From positions 1 through 35,671 of the forward strand of contig JAISRE010000122.1 of the NCBI GenBank assembly GCA_031273805.1: a stretch of 35,671 nucleotides of DNA. Direction: 5' to 3'. This DNA comes from Synergistaceae bacterium. GTDB lineage: Bacteria > Synergistota > Synergistia > Synergistales > Synergistaceae. Positions within the stretch are counted from its first letter, which is position 1. Every line of letters starts with the position of its first letter. Below, piece by piece: positions 24,970-33,310 of this stretch. Made by a program: the position numbers and the translations under genes. A model generated the notes under the pieces. That model was not told where the DNA came from and made no database searches. It saw only the letters and a program-made list of their open reading frames with translations.

Positions 24970-26487
24970 TCAGCCTCGTCCAGTCCTTCTTCTCGAATTG
25001 CCGCCGCCGGAGCGTCCTCGCGGTTTTAAGGCGCTGCTTGAACCTGCAAAACTGCGCCCCGGTTTTTGGTCTCCTTGAGAACGGCGCGTTGGATTCTTAC
25101 CATGACTGTCCCTGGCGCTTTGATAGGGACGCGGCGCGCCGGCAAATCCCTCGCCGGATATCTTCGCTGTTTTTTCTCGCGTTTCACCACGAGCGCCTTC
25201 GGCCTGTTTCTCATGTTTATCGTGTCTTTGTCCGAATGTTCGTTGTGGATGTTTGGCAAATCTGTCAAACTTTTTGCGCTCTTTCAGATCTTTGCGCTCA
25301 TCCTCAGTATGTTCTTTACCAAGTCCCGCGCCGCGCGTCACACGCCCCTTTGTCTTATCTCCTCTCCTGTCGGAAGAGGAGGATGTGACACGTGAAGCCG
25401 GTAAAATCTTTTCGCGCCTCGCCGACGGAATTGCAGCTTTTTGCTCAAGCGTTATATCTGACGATGCTCTCCGAAGCTGTCCGCACGCCGCGATTATCTC
25501 ACCTCCGCGTTCGACTCTTATCTCTGACTCGAACCCAGCGGATTTGAGAACGCTCTGAAAGCGCAACGCTCGCTCCGGCTCGCTTCGCTCGTAACCTCCG
25601 TCGTTATCGTTCGCCGGTATCAGGTTAATATAAGCGTGGAGACCGTGCAACAGCCTCACAAGCTCTCTCGCGCGCTCGATGGAGTCGTTGCGGTCTTTGA
25701 AGAGGGCGTACTCGATTGTCACCCTGTCCCCCGTCGTCCTCTGATAGTCGCGCAGCGCTGACATCAGCTCGCGCAGCGGATAGTTCGAGTTGCAGGGGAC
25801 GAGCTCATCGCGCAGATCGTCGTCTGCCGCGTGCAGAGAAACCGCCAGTCTGACGCCAAGCCCGGACTCGGTCAATGACTTTATGCCAGGGACAACACCG
25901 GCAGTCGAAATAGTTATATGCCTGATCCCCAGTCCGCGCATCTTTGGACTGTTAAGGAACCGAACAGCGTTCAGCACCTCTTCGGTATTTAAGAATGGTT
26001 CCCCCATCCCCATGAAGACGACATTATTTATCTCCCTGCCGGCATGGCTCTCCATGACCGCAAACTGGCCTGCTATCTCACCCCTTGTAAGGTTGCGCAC
26101 AAAGCCGTCAGATCCGGTCGCGCAAAATGGACAGCCGATGGGACAGCCAACCTGAGTGGAGATGCATGCCGTCAGCCTGTCTCCCTGCCTCAGCATCGCG
26201 GTCTCGACCGTCGCTCCGTCGTGAAGGAGCATCAAAAATTTTTCCGTGCCATCCCTCGACTGCTCAACCCGCGCAATCTCCGGGTGCGAAAAATCGAGCG
26301 AGGATGAAATCCGCTCGCGCAAAGATTTTCCAAAATCAGTCATGGATGCCGCATCAAAGACACCGCGCTTCCAAAGCCAGCTGCACATCTGACCCGCTCG
26401 GTACGTCGGCTCCCCTATCCCCGCAAAGTACTCGGCCCAGTCGTCGAAATCAAAATCAATGGCCGCATTTCTATTATTATCTGACAA
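24970..26487 (-). CDS. rlmN: 23S rRNA (A2503-C2)/tRNA methyltransferase RlmN with a long basic tail
   Basis: This radical-SAM enzyme methylates A2503 of 23S rRNA and A37 of some tRNAs. The cluster motif is CPIGCPFC (C115, C119, C122). The two mechanistic cysteines are present as C108 (seven residues before the cluster, as in E. coli) and C335 (IIAACGQL). A GGMGEP-type SAM motif appears as FMGMGEPFLN. The family usually ends near residue 345-350; here about 155 further residues follow that are rich in Arg, Lys, Gly, Ser and Gln and probably disordered. It lies 49 bases after glyA in the same direction. Confidence 0.93.
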   Translation of the reverse strand: MSDNNRNAAIDFDFDDWAEYFAGIGEPTYRAGQMCSWLWKRGVFDAASMTDFGKSLRERISSSLDFSHPEIARVEQSRDGTEKFLMLLHDGATVETAMLRQGDRLTACISTQVGCPIGCPFCATGSDGFVRNLTRGEIAGQFAVMESHAGREINNVVFMGMGEPFLNTEEVLNAVRFLNSPKMRGLGIRHITISTAGVVPGIKSLTESGLGVRLAVSLHAADDDLRDELVPCNSNYPLRELMSALRDYQRTTGDRVTIEYALFKDRNDSIERARELVRLLHGLHAYINLIPANDNDGGYERSEPERALRFQSVLKSAGFESEIRVERGGEIIAACGQLRRASSDITLEQKAAIPSARREKILPASRVTSSSSDRRGDKTKGRVTRGAGLGKEHTEDERKDLKERKKFDRFAKHPQRTFGQRHDKHEKQAEGARGETREKTAKISGEGFAGAPRPYQSARDSHGKNPTRRSQGDQKPGRSFAGSSSALKPRGRSGGGNSRRRTGRG

Positions 26488-26536
26488 TTATTTAACTCTC
26501 CCCTGACTTGAACTCTTATTTACTCAATGGTTCCTT

Positions 26537-27802
26537 TTAAATACTCTCATAGAGCGGAAACGCGGCGCCGAGCTCCGCCATGCGAGCGCGAACCGTACGA
26601 ATGACGTTCTCGTCCTCCGCAGCCGACAGGACCTCGTCTATTGCGTCCGCGACAAGACTCATCTCCTCTTCTTTCATACCGCGCGACGTAACTGCCGGTG
26701 TTCCCAGCCTGAGACCGCTCGTCACCATTGGTTTCTCGGGGTCGAACGGTATCGCGTTTTTATTCGTCGTTATCCCTGCCGCTTCCAGAGCTTTCTCCGC
26801 CGCTTTGCCCGTTATTTTCCTCGAACGAAGGTCCAGCAGAACGATATGATTATCCGTGCCGCCGGAGACAACCCTGAGACCCTTCTCCTGCAGTTTGGCG
26901 CAGAGGGCCGAGGCGTTTTTTATCACCTGGGACGCGTAAACCTTGAACTCCGGCTCACCGGCCAGCTTGAAGCAGGTCGCCTTTGCCGCCACGGCAGGAA
27001 GCAGCGGCCCGCCTTGAACTCCCGGAAACACCGTTCTGTCGAGGTCGCGTGCGTACTCCGCATTGCAGAGGACAAACGCGCCCCGCGGCCCGCGAAGCGT
27101 CTTATGGGTGGTGGATGTGACGAACTGAGAGTGCGGCGTCGGATTGTCGTGAACGCCTCCGGCCACCAGGCCCGCAATGTGCGCCATGTCCGTTACGAGT
27201 ATCGCCCCCACCTCGTCGGCGACGGCTCGAAAACGCGCAAAGTCGATTCTTCTCGGATAAGCGCTCGCCCCCGCCACTATGACCTTTGGACGGCTCTCTC
27301 TGGCGAGGTGCGCCACCTCGTCGTAGTCGATGGTCTCTGTCTCGGGATTGACGCCATAAGCGGTAATTTTATACATCAGCCCCGTGAAGTTCAGGGGATG
27401 TCCGTGTGAGAGATGTCCGCCGTGATCAAGCCTCATCGCGAGCATTCCGTCTCCCGGCTTCATCACCGAGAAGTATGCCGCCTGGTTTGCGGTGCTGCCT
27501 GAGTGAGGCTGTACGTTAGCGTGATCCGCGCCGAATAGTTTCTTCGCGCGCTCTATCGCTATCTCCTCTATCTGCTCGACAAACTCACAGCCTCCGTAAT
27601 ATTTTTTGTGTGGATATCCCTCGGCGTACTTGTTGGTAAGGATGGAGCCCAATCCCTCAGTAATCGCGCGCGGTACGAAATTTTCGGACGCGATAAGTTC
27701 GATATGAGTTCTCTGCCTGCTCAGTTCGGAGCTTATCAGAGCGCTTATCTCCGCGTCCAGATGCTCAAGGGACGCCTCCATCATCTCGTTGAAATACGCC
27801 AT
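26537..27802 (-). CDS. glyA: Serine hydroxymethyltransferase
   Basis: This PLP enzyme interconverts serine and glycine with transfer of a one-carbon unit to tetrahydrofolate. At 421 residues it matches the family length. The PLP lysine is K234 in [12 protein letters not shown]. Other family motifs are [19 protein letters not shown] and [14 protein letters not shown] start it at MAYFNEMM (27802); a GGAGG about eleven bases upstream supports this over a longer frame. It has its own promoter and probably shares a transcript with rlmN. Confidence 0.96.
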   Translation of the reverse strand: MAYFNEMMEASLEHLDAEISALISSELSRQRTHIELIASENFVPRAITEGLGSILTNKYAEGYPHKKYYGGCEFVEQIEEIAIERAKKLFGADHANVQPHSGSTANQAAYFSVMKPGDGMLAMRLDHGGHLSHGHPLNFTGLMYKITAYGVNPETETIDYDEVAHLARESRPKVIVAGASAYPRRIDFARFRAVADEVGAILVTDMAHIAGLVAGGVHDNPTPHSQFVTSTTHKTLRGPRGAFVLCNAEYARDLDRTVFPGVQGGPLLPAVAAKATCFKLAGEPEFKVYASQVIKNASALCAKLQEKGLRVVSGGTDNHIVLLDLRSRKITGKAAEKALEAAGITTNKNAIPFDPEKPMVTSGLRLGTPAVTSRGMKEEEMSLVADAIDEVLSAAEDENVIRTVRARMAELGAAFPLYESI

Positions 27803-27851
27803 TTTTACAAAAACCTCCATGCGGATAAATAGTTGTGACGCAACGCATGAA

Positions 27852-27879
27852 ATTATACCTGCAATGCGCCGAATGTGAA
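27852..27879 (-). promoter_or_regulatory. Promoter of glyA
   Basis: Minus-strand TTCACA (27874-27879, five of six consensus bases) and TATAAT (27852-27857) are separated by 16 bases. The expected transcript start is near 27845, about 45 bases before the glyA start codon. Confidence 0.7.
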
Positions 27880-27928
27880 ACATCAAACTTTTTCTAAAAT
27901 AATTCTTGCTATTCAACCACATACAATG

Positions 27929-28153
27929 TCACAAATACTGATATTTACTGCTTTTCAAATACCTGAATCGCTCTCTGACAGCCTGTATCAACGATGAACG
28001 CAATCTTGCGATGAGCCGGAATAATTTTCCCCCGCATGTGGAATACGCTCGGAAAGAAGCGGCGGCTCCTGTTATTAGTAGGATAAACAGCGCGGCGGCG
28101 ACCCCAAGACGAAGCAGAAAGTGTCCGGCTGTTTTCATCGTCTTGACAAACAT
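27929..28153 (-). CDS. Doubtful small membrane protein (74 aa)
   Basis: I do not recognise this frame. It encodes one clear hydrophobic segment (HFLLRLGVAAALFILLITG, about residues 11-29) followed by a basic, Arg-rich tail. Against it, neither the ATG at 28153 nor the one at 28138 has a Shine-Dalgarno site, and the first overlaps the -35 box of the divergent promoter. It could be a real single-pass small protein or a chance frame. Confidence 0.3.
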   Translation of the reverse strand: MFVKTMKTAGHFLLRLGVAAALFILLITGAAASFRAYSTCGGKLFRLIARLRSSLIQAVRERFRYLKSSKYQYL

Positions 28154-28170
28154 AAATTATTCTATATAAT
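28143..28170 (+). promoter_or_regulatory. Consensus sigma-70 promoter of the nitrogenase-like operon
   Basis: TTGACA (28143-28148) and TATAAT (28165-28170) are both perfect and spaced by 16 bases. Transcription should start near 28177, giving a leader of about 335 bases before the binding-protein gene. Such a strong promoter normally needs tight control, and a palindrome covers its -10 box. Confidence 0.8.
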
Positions 28171-28195
28171 TCATATATGTTAGATATGAATTATA
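28165..28195. promoter_or_regulatory. 31-bp palindromic operator overlapping the -10 box
   Basis: TATAATTCATAT (28165-28176) and ATATGAATTATA (28184-28195) are exact complements around a 7-base centre. The left arm is the -10 box itself, so a protein bound here would block the promoter. No transcription-factor gene is adjacent, so the regulator is unknown. Confidence 0.55.
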
Positions 28196-28213
28196 GAAAA
28201 GGGGTATTGCCGG

Positions 28214-28294
28214 ATGATTGTGTGGACAAAGCAAGATGTTTTTTCGTCAACAAGAAAAAATTACGACGCCAAATCCTGCCGATGTTGTCATTAG
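28214..28294 (+). CDS. Putative Cys-rich leader peptide (26 aa)
   Basis: This short frame starts with ATG at 28214, nine bases after AAAAGGGG, and lies within the leader of the nitrogenase-like operon. Its last residues are SCRCCH, giving three Cys codons among the final five, and its TAG stop falls in the first bases of a 12-base-pair hairpin. The layout resembles amino-acid attenuators, in which stalling on scarce charged tRNA changes the downstream RNA structure. Cysteine-codon leaders are known to control sulfur genes in mycobacteria. Translation here is unproven, and three Cys codons could be chance. Confidence 0.4.
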   Translation: MIVWTKQDVFSSTRKNYDAKSCRCCH

Positions 28295-28319
28295 TAAAAC
28301 AGTTATCCTGTTTTACTAA
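28291..28319 (+). promoter_or_regulatory. 12-bp hairpin directly after the leader peptide
   Basis: TTAGTAAAACAG (28291-28302) and CTGTTTTACTAA (28308-28319) pair perfectly over a 5-base loop. There is no T-tract, so it is not a classical terminator. A second inverted repeat, AATCATCA-N7-TGATGATT, follows at 28426-28448. The rest of 28320-28512 shows no gene or recognised riboswitch. Confidence 0.55.
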
Positions 28320-28512
28320 GTTTCCACCTAATATGTCATTTAAAAACAACTGATATATTTTTGCCTTAAATGCTCGACAAGATATTCTGAGCCATTTATT
28401 GAGGTCTGTCTTTAGATGCCCTGTGAATCATCAAAACTATTGATGATTACATGTTTTGTGCCCGAAGGTGAATGTAATGAAATTTCGTTATGCGTGAAAG
28501 GAGAACGAGGAA

Positions 28513-29613
28513 ATGTTTAAACGAGTTGCAAATGTATATTCCATTTTAGTTTTATTAGCTATCGGAATTATAACCGGAGCGTCGGCAGAAGCGGCCAGTT
28601 CTTTGCCTAAAATACGCGTCGGGATCATTCAAGAAGGCGCAGTTCGCCCAGCGCTTGTAGTCGTAGCCCAAAGCCTGGGATATTACGAGGAAGAGGGAGT
28701 GGACGTGGAGTTCGTCTATATCGATGGCGGCGGGACGGCTTGGACAAGTATCGAGGCCGGTAATCTGGACGTATATCCTTACGCCGTATGCACCCCGCTG
28801 TCGGTTATATCCCAAAACGGAGATTTTGTAATCTTTGCCGGGACAGCTACGGAAGGTTCGTCTGTGGTCGTCAACGACAAAGTCGGCGATGTGGATTTTT
28901 CCGACTATAGGAATTGGGCCGGCAAAAAAATAGGCGTAGAGGTGATAGCCGAGAGCGAAACGTTACCGCTAATACGGGAGGACTTGAAAGCCATCGGGGT
29001 GCTCGACCAAGTTGAATTCGTTGTCATTGATGACGCTCAGGCGCGTCTCGAAGCGCTGCGAAAGGGCGCCATTGACGCGGCCACTCTCACGGAGGAACGA
29101 GTGGCGATAGCGAAAGAACTCGGGCTGAAAGAAGCCTTCCCGATAGGGGAAAAATACCCAGGCTACGTTTGCTGCCGCCAGACCACCTCGTTCAAGTCCC
29201 TGAAAGAAAAACGGGAAAGTTACGTCAAATACCTCAAGGCGCAGATACGCGCTTACAGGGATTATAAGCTCAATACTGAGGTTGTAGTACGCTCCCTGGC
29301 GAAATTTTTGAAGGTAGAGCCGGAGTTTGTGCGAAATTACATCGCTACACCAAAAGATAAGACGACCAATGGTGAATTTGTAAATTTCAAGAACCAAGTC
29401 AACCCTGATCCTGCCTTTAACAAGGTAGAGCGGCTTTACAAAGGCCTCCTTGCGGAAAAAGTTCTCGTAGAGGAAGAGGGCGTAAAGCTGAAAGATCATT
29501 TTAACATAAGTATTTTCAAAGAGGCGCTGGACGATTTGCTGAAGGAATATCCGGACGACAAGGTTTATAAAGAAGTGGCCGCCAATTACGCTCTGAACAA
29601 CTCAGATTTTTGA
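28513..29613 (+). CDS. ABC transporter substrate-binding protein, NMT1/TauA type
   Basis: This 366-residue exported protein is the likely substrate receptor of the operon's transporter. It has a signal peptide (basic MFKR, hydrophobic core to about residue 22, cleavage near ASAEA). The mature start KIRVGIIQEGAVRPALVVVAQ, seen in part as KIRVGIIQEG, and the GYYEEEGVDVEFVYIDGG segment are typical of NMT1/SsuA/TauA proteins that bind sulfonates, taurine, nitrate or thiamine precursors. AAAGGAGAACGAGG precedes the ATG. It is the first full-length gene of the nitrogenase-like operon, which favours an organic sulfur ligand, but the sequence does not identify it. Confidence 0.87.
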   Translation: MFKRVANVYSILVLLAIGIITGASAEAASSLPKIRVGIIQEGAVRPALVVVAQSLGYYEEEGVDVEFVYIDGGGTAWTSIEAGNLDVYPYAVCTPLSVISQNGDFVIFAGTATEGSSVVVNDKVGDVDFSDYRNWAGKKIGVEVIAESETLPLIREDLKAIGVLDQVEFVVIDDAQARLEALRKGAIDAATLTEERVAIAKELGLKEAFPIGEKYPGYVCCRQTTSFKSLKEKRESYVKYLKAQIRAYRDYKLNTEVVVRSLAKFLKVEPEFVRNYIATPKDKTTNGEFVNFKNQVNPDPAFNKVERLYKGLLAEKVLVEEEGVKLKDHFNISIFKEALDDLLKEYPDDKVYKEVAANYALNNSDF

Positions 29614-29683
29614 CGCCGCACATGGCAAGGAGAACGAATGATGTTGTGCCCGCTGCTTATTTTTTTACCGGAGGTGCTCTTCA

Positions 29684-31153
29684 ATGGCTTTGAACTTAGA
29701 CTCTCCGCAGTCCTTGAATAGGGAAACAAGGCTTGGTTCCATAACCGGTTACGCAGGGACATTCCAGGATTTGACAAAAAAGGGCTGTGCGGGCTGCCTA
29801 AGCAACAAAAAACGCTGTTTCGCCACGCCCAGCACATGCAGCCATGTTCATTCGATAAATCAACTCGCGGCCATTGACGACGTTGCCGTAATAGATCATG
29901 CCCCACTCGGCTGTTCGGGCTCCATTATCTATTACACCGTAGGACACAACAAACGCCGCAGCGATCATTTCGACGGGAAAAAGCGCTTGGCTGTCGTGGT
30001 GTCGAGCAACATGAAAGAATCCGACACTATTTTCGGAGGAACGGAAAAGTTGCGCGAAACTATATTGGCCGTACACAAAAGGCATAAGCCCAAGGCTATA
30101 TATGTGGTGAGCAGCTGTGTGTCCAGTATAATTGGGGACGACATATATAGCGTAACCCAAGACGCTTCTCTGGAACTCGGCATTCCTGTGGGATTTGCCT
30201 CTGGTGAAGGGATCCGATCAAAAATATGGTCTTCCGGGTTTGACGCTTACTGTCATGCGGTCTCCAGGACATTGCTCGACGCTCCCTTAGAAAAAAACAA
30301 CACTGTCAATTACATCGCTTTCACCAAGATTAACCGTGAGAACCTCGATCCGTTTATGCACAGGCTCGGGCTGGACGTAATATACCTCACTGGCGGGGCG
30401 ACTATAGAGGATTACAAGTCCGCATCACGTTCATTGGCCTCCTTCGGGCAATGCGGGTCACAGTCCAGCTACTTGGCCGGCGCGTTGGAACAAATGTTCG
30501 GGGTCAAGTATTTTCAGTCGCACTTGCCGTTCGGCGGTGTGGGTTTCGAGCGATTTTACCGCGATTTGGCGCGTTATCTGGGCAAACTCGACATAGCGGA
30601 GACGGTTATCCTAGAGGAGCGGGAGTTTTATGCCGATGAACTTGCGATACTCCGCGAAAAACTGAAAGGGAAAAAAGCCTTCGTCGCTCTCGGCGCCAGT
30701 TACGCATTCGAATATGTACGGATGCTCCACGAGCTGGGCATGGAGGCCTCCCACGTCGTCGCTTACCATTACGACCCACATCTCGACAACGTATCCGACG
30801 AACCTGTGGCGGCTGCGGCTGACGCGATTGAGATAGGATACGATTTTTCCGTCAGCGTAAACGACGCGCAGGAGAGTGAGACATACCTGCTGATGAAGAG
30901 GCATCCGGCAGACATATTCATATCACGCTCGCACGCCGGCGGTCTCTGGGCTGCTAAAACCGGCATTCCTACCATGGAGGCTGATATCGGACTCGACATA
31001 ATTGGATACCGTGGGCTCGTCTCGTTTGGAAAGGGCATAGTGTCCAAATTATCCAATACCAATTTCACGCTGAATCTTGGCAAGCGGTACAAATCGCCGT
31101 TCACTGAGGAGTTCGAGAGCAGAAACCCCTATTTCTTCGAGGATGACGCATGA
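29684..31153 (+). CDS. Nitrogenase-like component 1, D (NifD/MarD-like) subunit
   Basis: This 489-residue protein aligns by eye with NifD-type subunits. C52, C77 and C145 (SSCVSSIIGDD) occupy the three P-cluster ligand positions with spacing 25 and 68, close to 26 and 66 in NifD (C62, C88, C154). C257 in FGQCGSQSSYLAGAL matches NifD C275, a ligand of the active-site cofactor. The FeMo-cofactor histidine H442 has no counterpart, and NifD Q191 and H195 fall on W182 and D187. This argues against N2 reduction and for a relative such as methylthio-alkane reductase or a NifEN-like scaffold. GGAGGTG precedes the start. Confidence 0.85.
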   Translation: MALNLDSPQSLNRETRLGSITGYAGTFQDLTKKGCAGCLSNKKRCFATPSTCSHVHSINQLAAIDDVAVIDHAPLGCSGSIIYYTVGHNKRRSDHFDGKKRLAVVVSSNMKESDTIFGGTEKLRETILAVHKRHKPKAIYVVSSCVSSIIGDDIYSVTQDASLELGIPVGFASGEGIRSKIWSSGFDAYCHAVSRTLLDAPLEKNNTVNYIAFTKINRENLDPFMHRLGLDVIYLTGGATIEDYKSASRSLASFGQCGSQSSYLAGALEQMFGVKYFQSHLPFGGVGFERFYRDLARYLGKLDIAETVILEEREFYADELAILREKLKGKKAFVALGASYAFEYVRMLHELGMEASHVVAYHYDPHLDNVSDEPVAAAADAIEIGYDFSVSVNDAQESETYLLMKRHPADIFISRSHAGGLWAAKTGIPTMEADIGLDIIGYRGLVSFGKGIVSKLSNTNFTLNLGKRYKSPFTEEFESRNPYFFEDDA

Positions 31154-32466
31154 TGAATTCCGTTTGTGCAGAGCAGCACAGAATCGGATGCGCGTTGGGC
31201 GGTTTTTACACTGCTCTCGCGATGAACGGGGTGCTGCCTATCCTCCACTGCGGCCCTGGATGCCAGGAGCAGGTTCAGAATGTGCTGGCCCTGATCAACG
31301 GTGGACAGAACGCACACCCGTTTCAGGAGATGTTCCTGCCATGTACAAGTTTCAGCGAGTCGGATGTGGTATTCGGAGGAACAGACCGGCTCAGAAAAAC
31401 GGTATCCATAGCGCTCGAATCTTATAAGGCAGAGATGATGCTGATAGTGAGCGGTTGTACGCCTGCGATAGTTGGGGATGACGTGGCGGAGGTCGCGGAA
31501 AGTTTCTGCGACGCCAAAATACCAGTCCGCTGCGCTGAACTACCGGGTTTCGCGGGCAACAACCTGCTCGGCCATAGCAGAGTGCTTCGCGCGATATTGG
31601 GAACATGTGAACGGGAAACATCGGAGGTCACGCCGCGCATGGTAAATGTGTTCGGAATCGTTCCATTTTACGACCCTTTCTGGGATGGCACGCTCGAAAA
31701 CTTCGGCTCTCTTTTGAGGGCAATCGGGCTTGAGCCAAATATACTCTACGGCAGGGGAAATGGGTACCGAAACGTCAAAAAAGTACCTCGCGCCGAGTTC
31801 AACATAGTGGCTTCCCCATGGATCGACTTGGACGTCACTGTTGAGTTACAGGAGCGGTTCGGCACACCCGTATTCCATTATCCGATGATTCCAGTGGGAC
31901 CCACCGAAAGTTCCCGTTTCCTCAGGGAGTTGACGGCCTTTTCAAACCTGGATTCAAACCATGTCGAGCAATACATCTCCGATATGGAGGACAGGTATTA
32001 CTATTACGTAAACCGCTCCCTAAGCTGGATACATGAATGCCGGAACATGTCGAAAGAGTTCATCGTCATATCGGGAGCATCCTCAGCTCTATCGTTCACC
32101 AGGTTCCTTATAAACGACCTCGGGCTAATACCTGAGAAAATTTATATTGCCGAGAATGTGCCGAGCAATTATCACGAAATCATAAGGGGATATTTCGAAG
32201 ACGTGGCTTACGATGGCCCTGTCGAAGTCGTATTCACCGATGATGGAGGGCTGGCGGCGGCCGAGATGCGCGATATGAATTTGTCGGGAAAACCGATAAT
32301 CCTCGGCAGTTCCTGGGACGACGCGCTGGCTCAAAATCTTGGGCTGCCCTACATCCCAATATCAGCGCCATTAGGCGACTATCCCATCGGCAGCAAGAAC
32401 TATTTTGGGTACGAAGGCGGGCTGTCGCTCTTTTGTGAATACTGCGCCGCCTGCGACAAGGCTTGA
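31150..32466 (+). CDS. Nitrogenase-like component 1, K (NifK/MarK-like) subunit
   Basis: This 438-residue protein is the partner of the D-like subunit and starts on its stop codon (ATGA). Three cysteines match the NifK P-cluster ligands C70, C95 and C153: C14 (GCALGGFY), C38 (CGPGC) and C103 (VSGCTPAIVGDD). The segment SESDVVFGG corresponds to the TEDAAVFGG stretch of NifK. It lacks the N-terminal extension of NifK. C34 and C65 are extra cysteines near the cluster region. D and K together should form an alpha2-beta2 reductase that needs a NifH-like electron donor, which is not encoded in the window. Confidence 0.85.
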   Translation: MMNSVCAEQHRIGCALGGFYTALAMNGVLPILHCGPGCQEQVQNVLALINGGQNAHPFQEMFLPCTSFSESDVVFGGTDRLRKTVSIALESYKAEMMLIVSGCTPAIVGDDVAEVAESFCDAKIPVRCAELPGFAGNNLLGHSRVLRAILGTCERETSEVTPRMVNVFGIVPFYDPFWDGTLENFGSLLRAIGLEPNILYGRGNGYRNVKKVPRAEFNIVASPWIDLDVTVELQERFGTPVFHYPMIPVGPTESSRFLRELTAFSNLDSNHVEQYISDMEDRYYYYVNRSLSWIHECRNMSKEFIVISGASSALSFTRFLINDLGLIPEKIYIAENVPSNYHEIIRGYFEDVAYDGPVEVVFTDDGGLAAAEMRDMNLSGKPIILGSSWDDALAQNLGLPYIPISAPLGDYPIGSKNYFGYEGGLSLFCEYCAACDKA

Positions 32467-32512
32467 TAAAACAATTAATCAAAAAACCATACGCAGAGAG
32501 GAGGGCTTTTTC

Positions 32513-33310
32513 ATGGCAAAGATAGAGGTGATGGATGTTTCCTTGGAATACAACGATGGCGAGGAATCTTTCCTCGCCTTGGAGAATATCAACCTCACGA
32601 TAGATCAAGGGGAGTTCGTCTGCGTTATCGGCCCGTCCGGATGCGGCAAGAGTACGCTTCTTTCCCTGATGGGAGGATTCATTTTCCCAACAAAAGGCAA
32701 GATCACGATAGATTCGTGTGAAGTGCGAGGCCCCGGCAAGGATCGTTGCGTCGTGTTCCAGCATTATTCCCTGTTCGCATGGTTCACCGCGATACAGAAT
32801 GTCGCCCTCGGGGTCAAACAGGTCGCTGGACGCCTGTCCTCGAAGGAGATCAACGATATTTCCAGGGATGCCCTCGAAAAAGTAGGCCTTGGGGATTACG
32901 CCAACAAATACCCATATCAACTGTCAGGAGGCATGCAGCAACGGGTAGCGATTGCCAGGGGACTGGCAATGAACCCTCAAATATTGCTGATGGACGAGCC
33001 CTTTGGCGCTATAGACACGAGGAATCGCCTTGACCTTCAAGATCTGCTATTGGATCTCTGCGCGAGGGATGAGAACAGGAAAACCGTAGTGTTCATAACT
33101 CATGATGTCGATGAGGCAATATACCTGGCGGACAGGATTGTGTTCATGAATCCAAAGGTAGTGACGGAGGACATAAGAGTCAATTTTGGCAATTCCCGGA
33201 ACCGCGATGAGATATTCGCGTCCGATGCTTTCATGAAATTGCAGCGCCATCTCGTGAGCCTTTTTTATCGCCATCTCGAAAAGAAGATATGGAAGAACGT
33301 CGCTCTATGA
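32513..33310 (+). CDS. ABC transporter ATPase of the nitrogenase-like operon (NitT/TauT type)
   Basis: This 265-residue ATPase has Walker A GPSGCGKST, the Q-loop VVFQHYSLFAW, the signature LSGGMQQR, Walker B ILLMDEP and switch His in FITHDVDEA. It should power the importer formed with the permease that follows and the binding protein at the start of the operon. I start it at MAKIEV (32513), behind GAGAGGAGG; a longer frame runs back into the K-like gene without a ribosome site. Confidence 0.9.
   Translation: MAKIEVMDVSLEYNDGEESFLALENINLTIDQGEFVCVIGPSGCGKSTLLSLMGGFIFPTKGKITIDSCEVRGPGKDRCVVFQHYSLFAWFTAIQNVALGVKQVAGRLSSKEINDISRDALEKVGLGDYANKYPYQLSGGMQQRVAIARGLAMNPQILLMDEPFGAIDTRNRLDLQDLLLDLCARDENRKTVVFITHDVDEAIYLADRIVFMNPKVVTEDIRVNFGNSRNRDEIFASDAFMKLQRHLVSLFYRHLEKKIWKNVAL

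Noticed and set aside
25066-25395. Plus-strand frames opposite the rlmN tail
   Set aside because: They are antisense to the Arg/Gly-rich tail, have no ribosome sites and look like composition artefacts.
28186-28353. A 55-residue frame starting within the operator palindrome
   Set aside because: It has no Shine-Dalgarno site, starts inside the promoter-operator region and overlaps the better-supported leader ORF in another frame.
28177-28512. SAM or other known riboswitch in the long leader
   Set aside because: I looked for the SAM-I core and similar conserved stretches because of the sulfur context and saw none.
29684-32466. True molybdenum nitrogenase (NifDK) or protochlorophyllide reductase (BchNB)
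   Set aside because: The D-like protein lacks counterparts of the FeMo-cofactor His and of Q191/H195, and no nifH, nifE, nifN or nifB is present. BchNB is unlikely because all P-cluster ligands plus the cofactor Cys are kept and no pigment genes are nearby.
32405-32512. Upstream extension of the transporter ATPase
   Set aside because: It lies within the K-like gene in another frame; GAGAGGAGG fits the ATG at 32513 and the ABC domain begins there.
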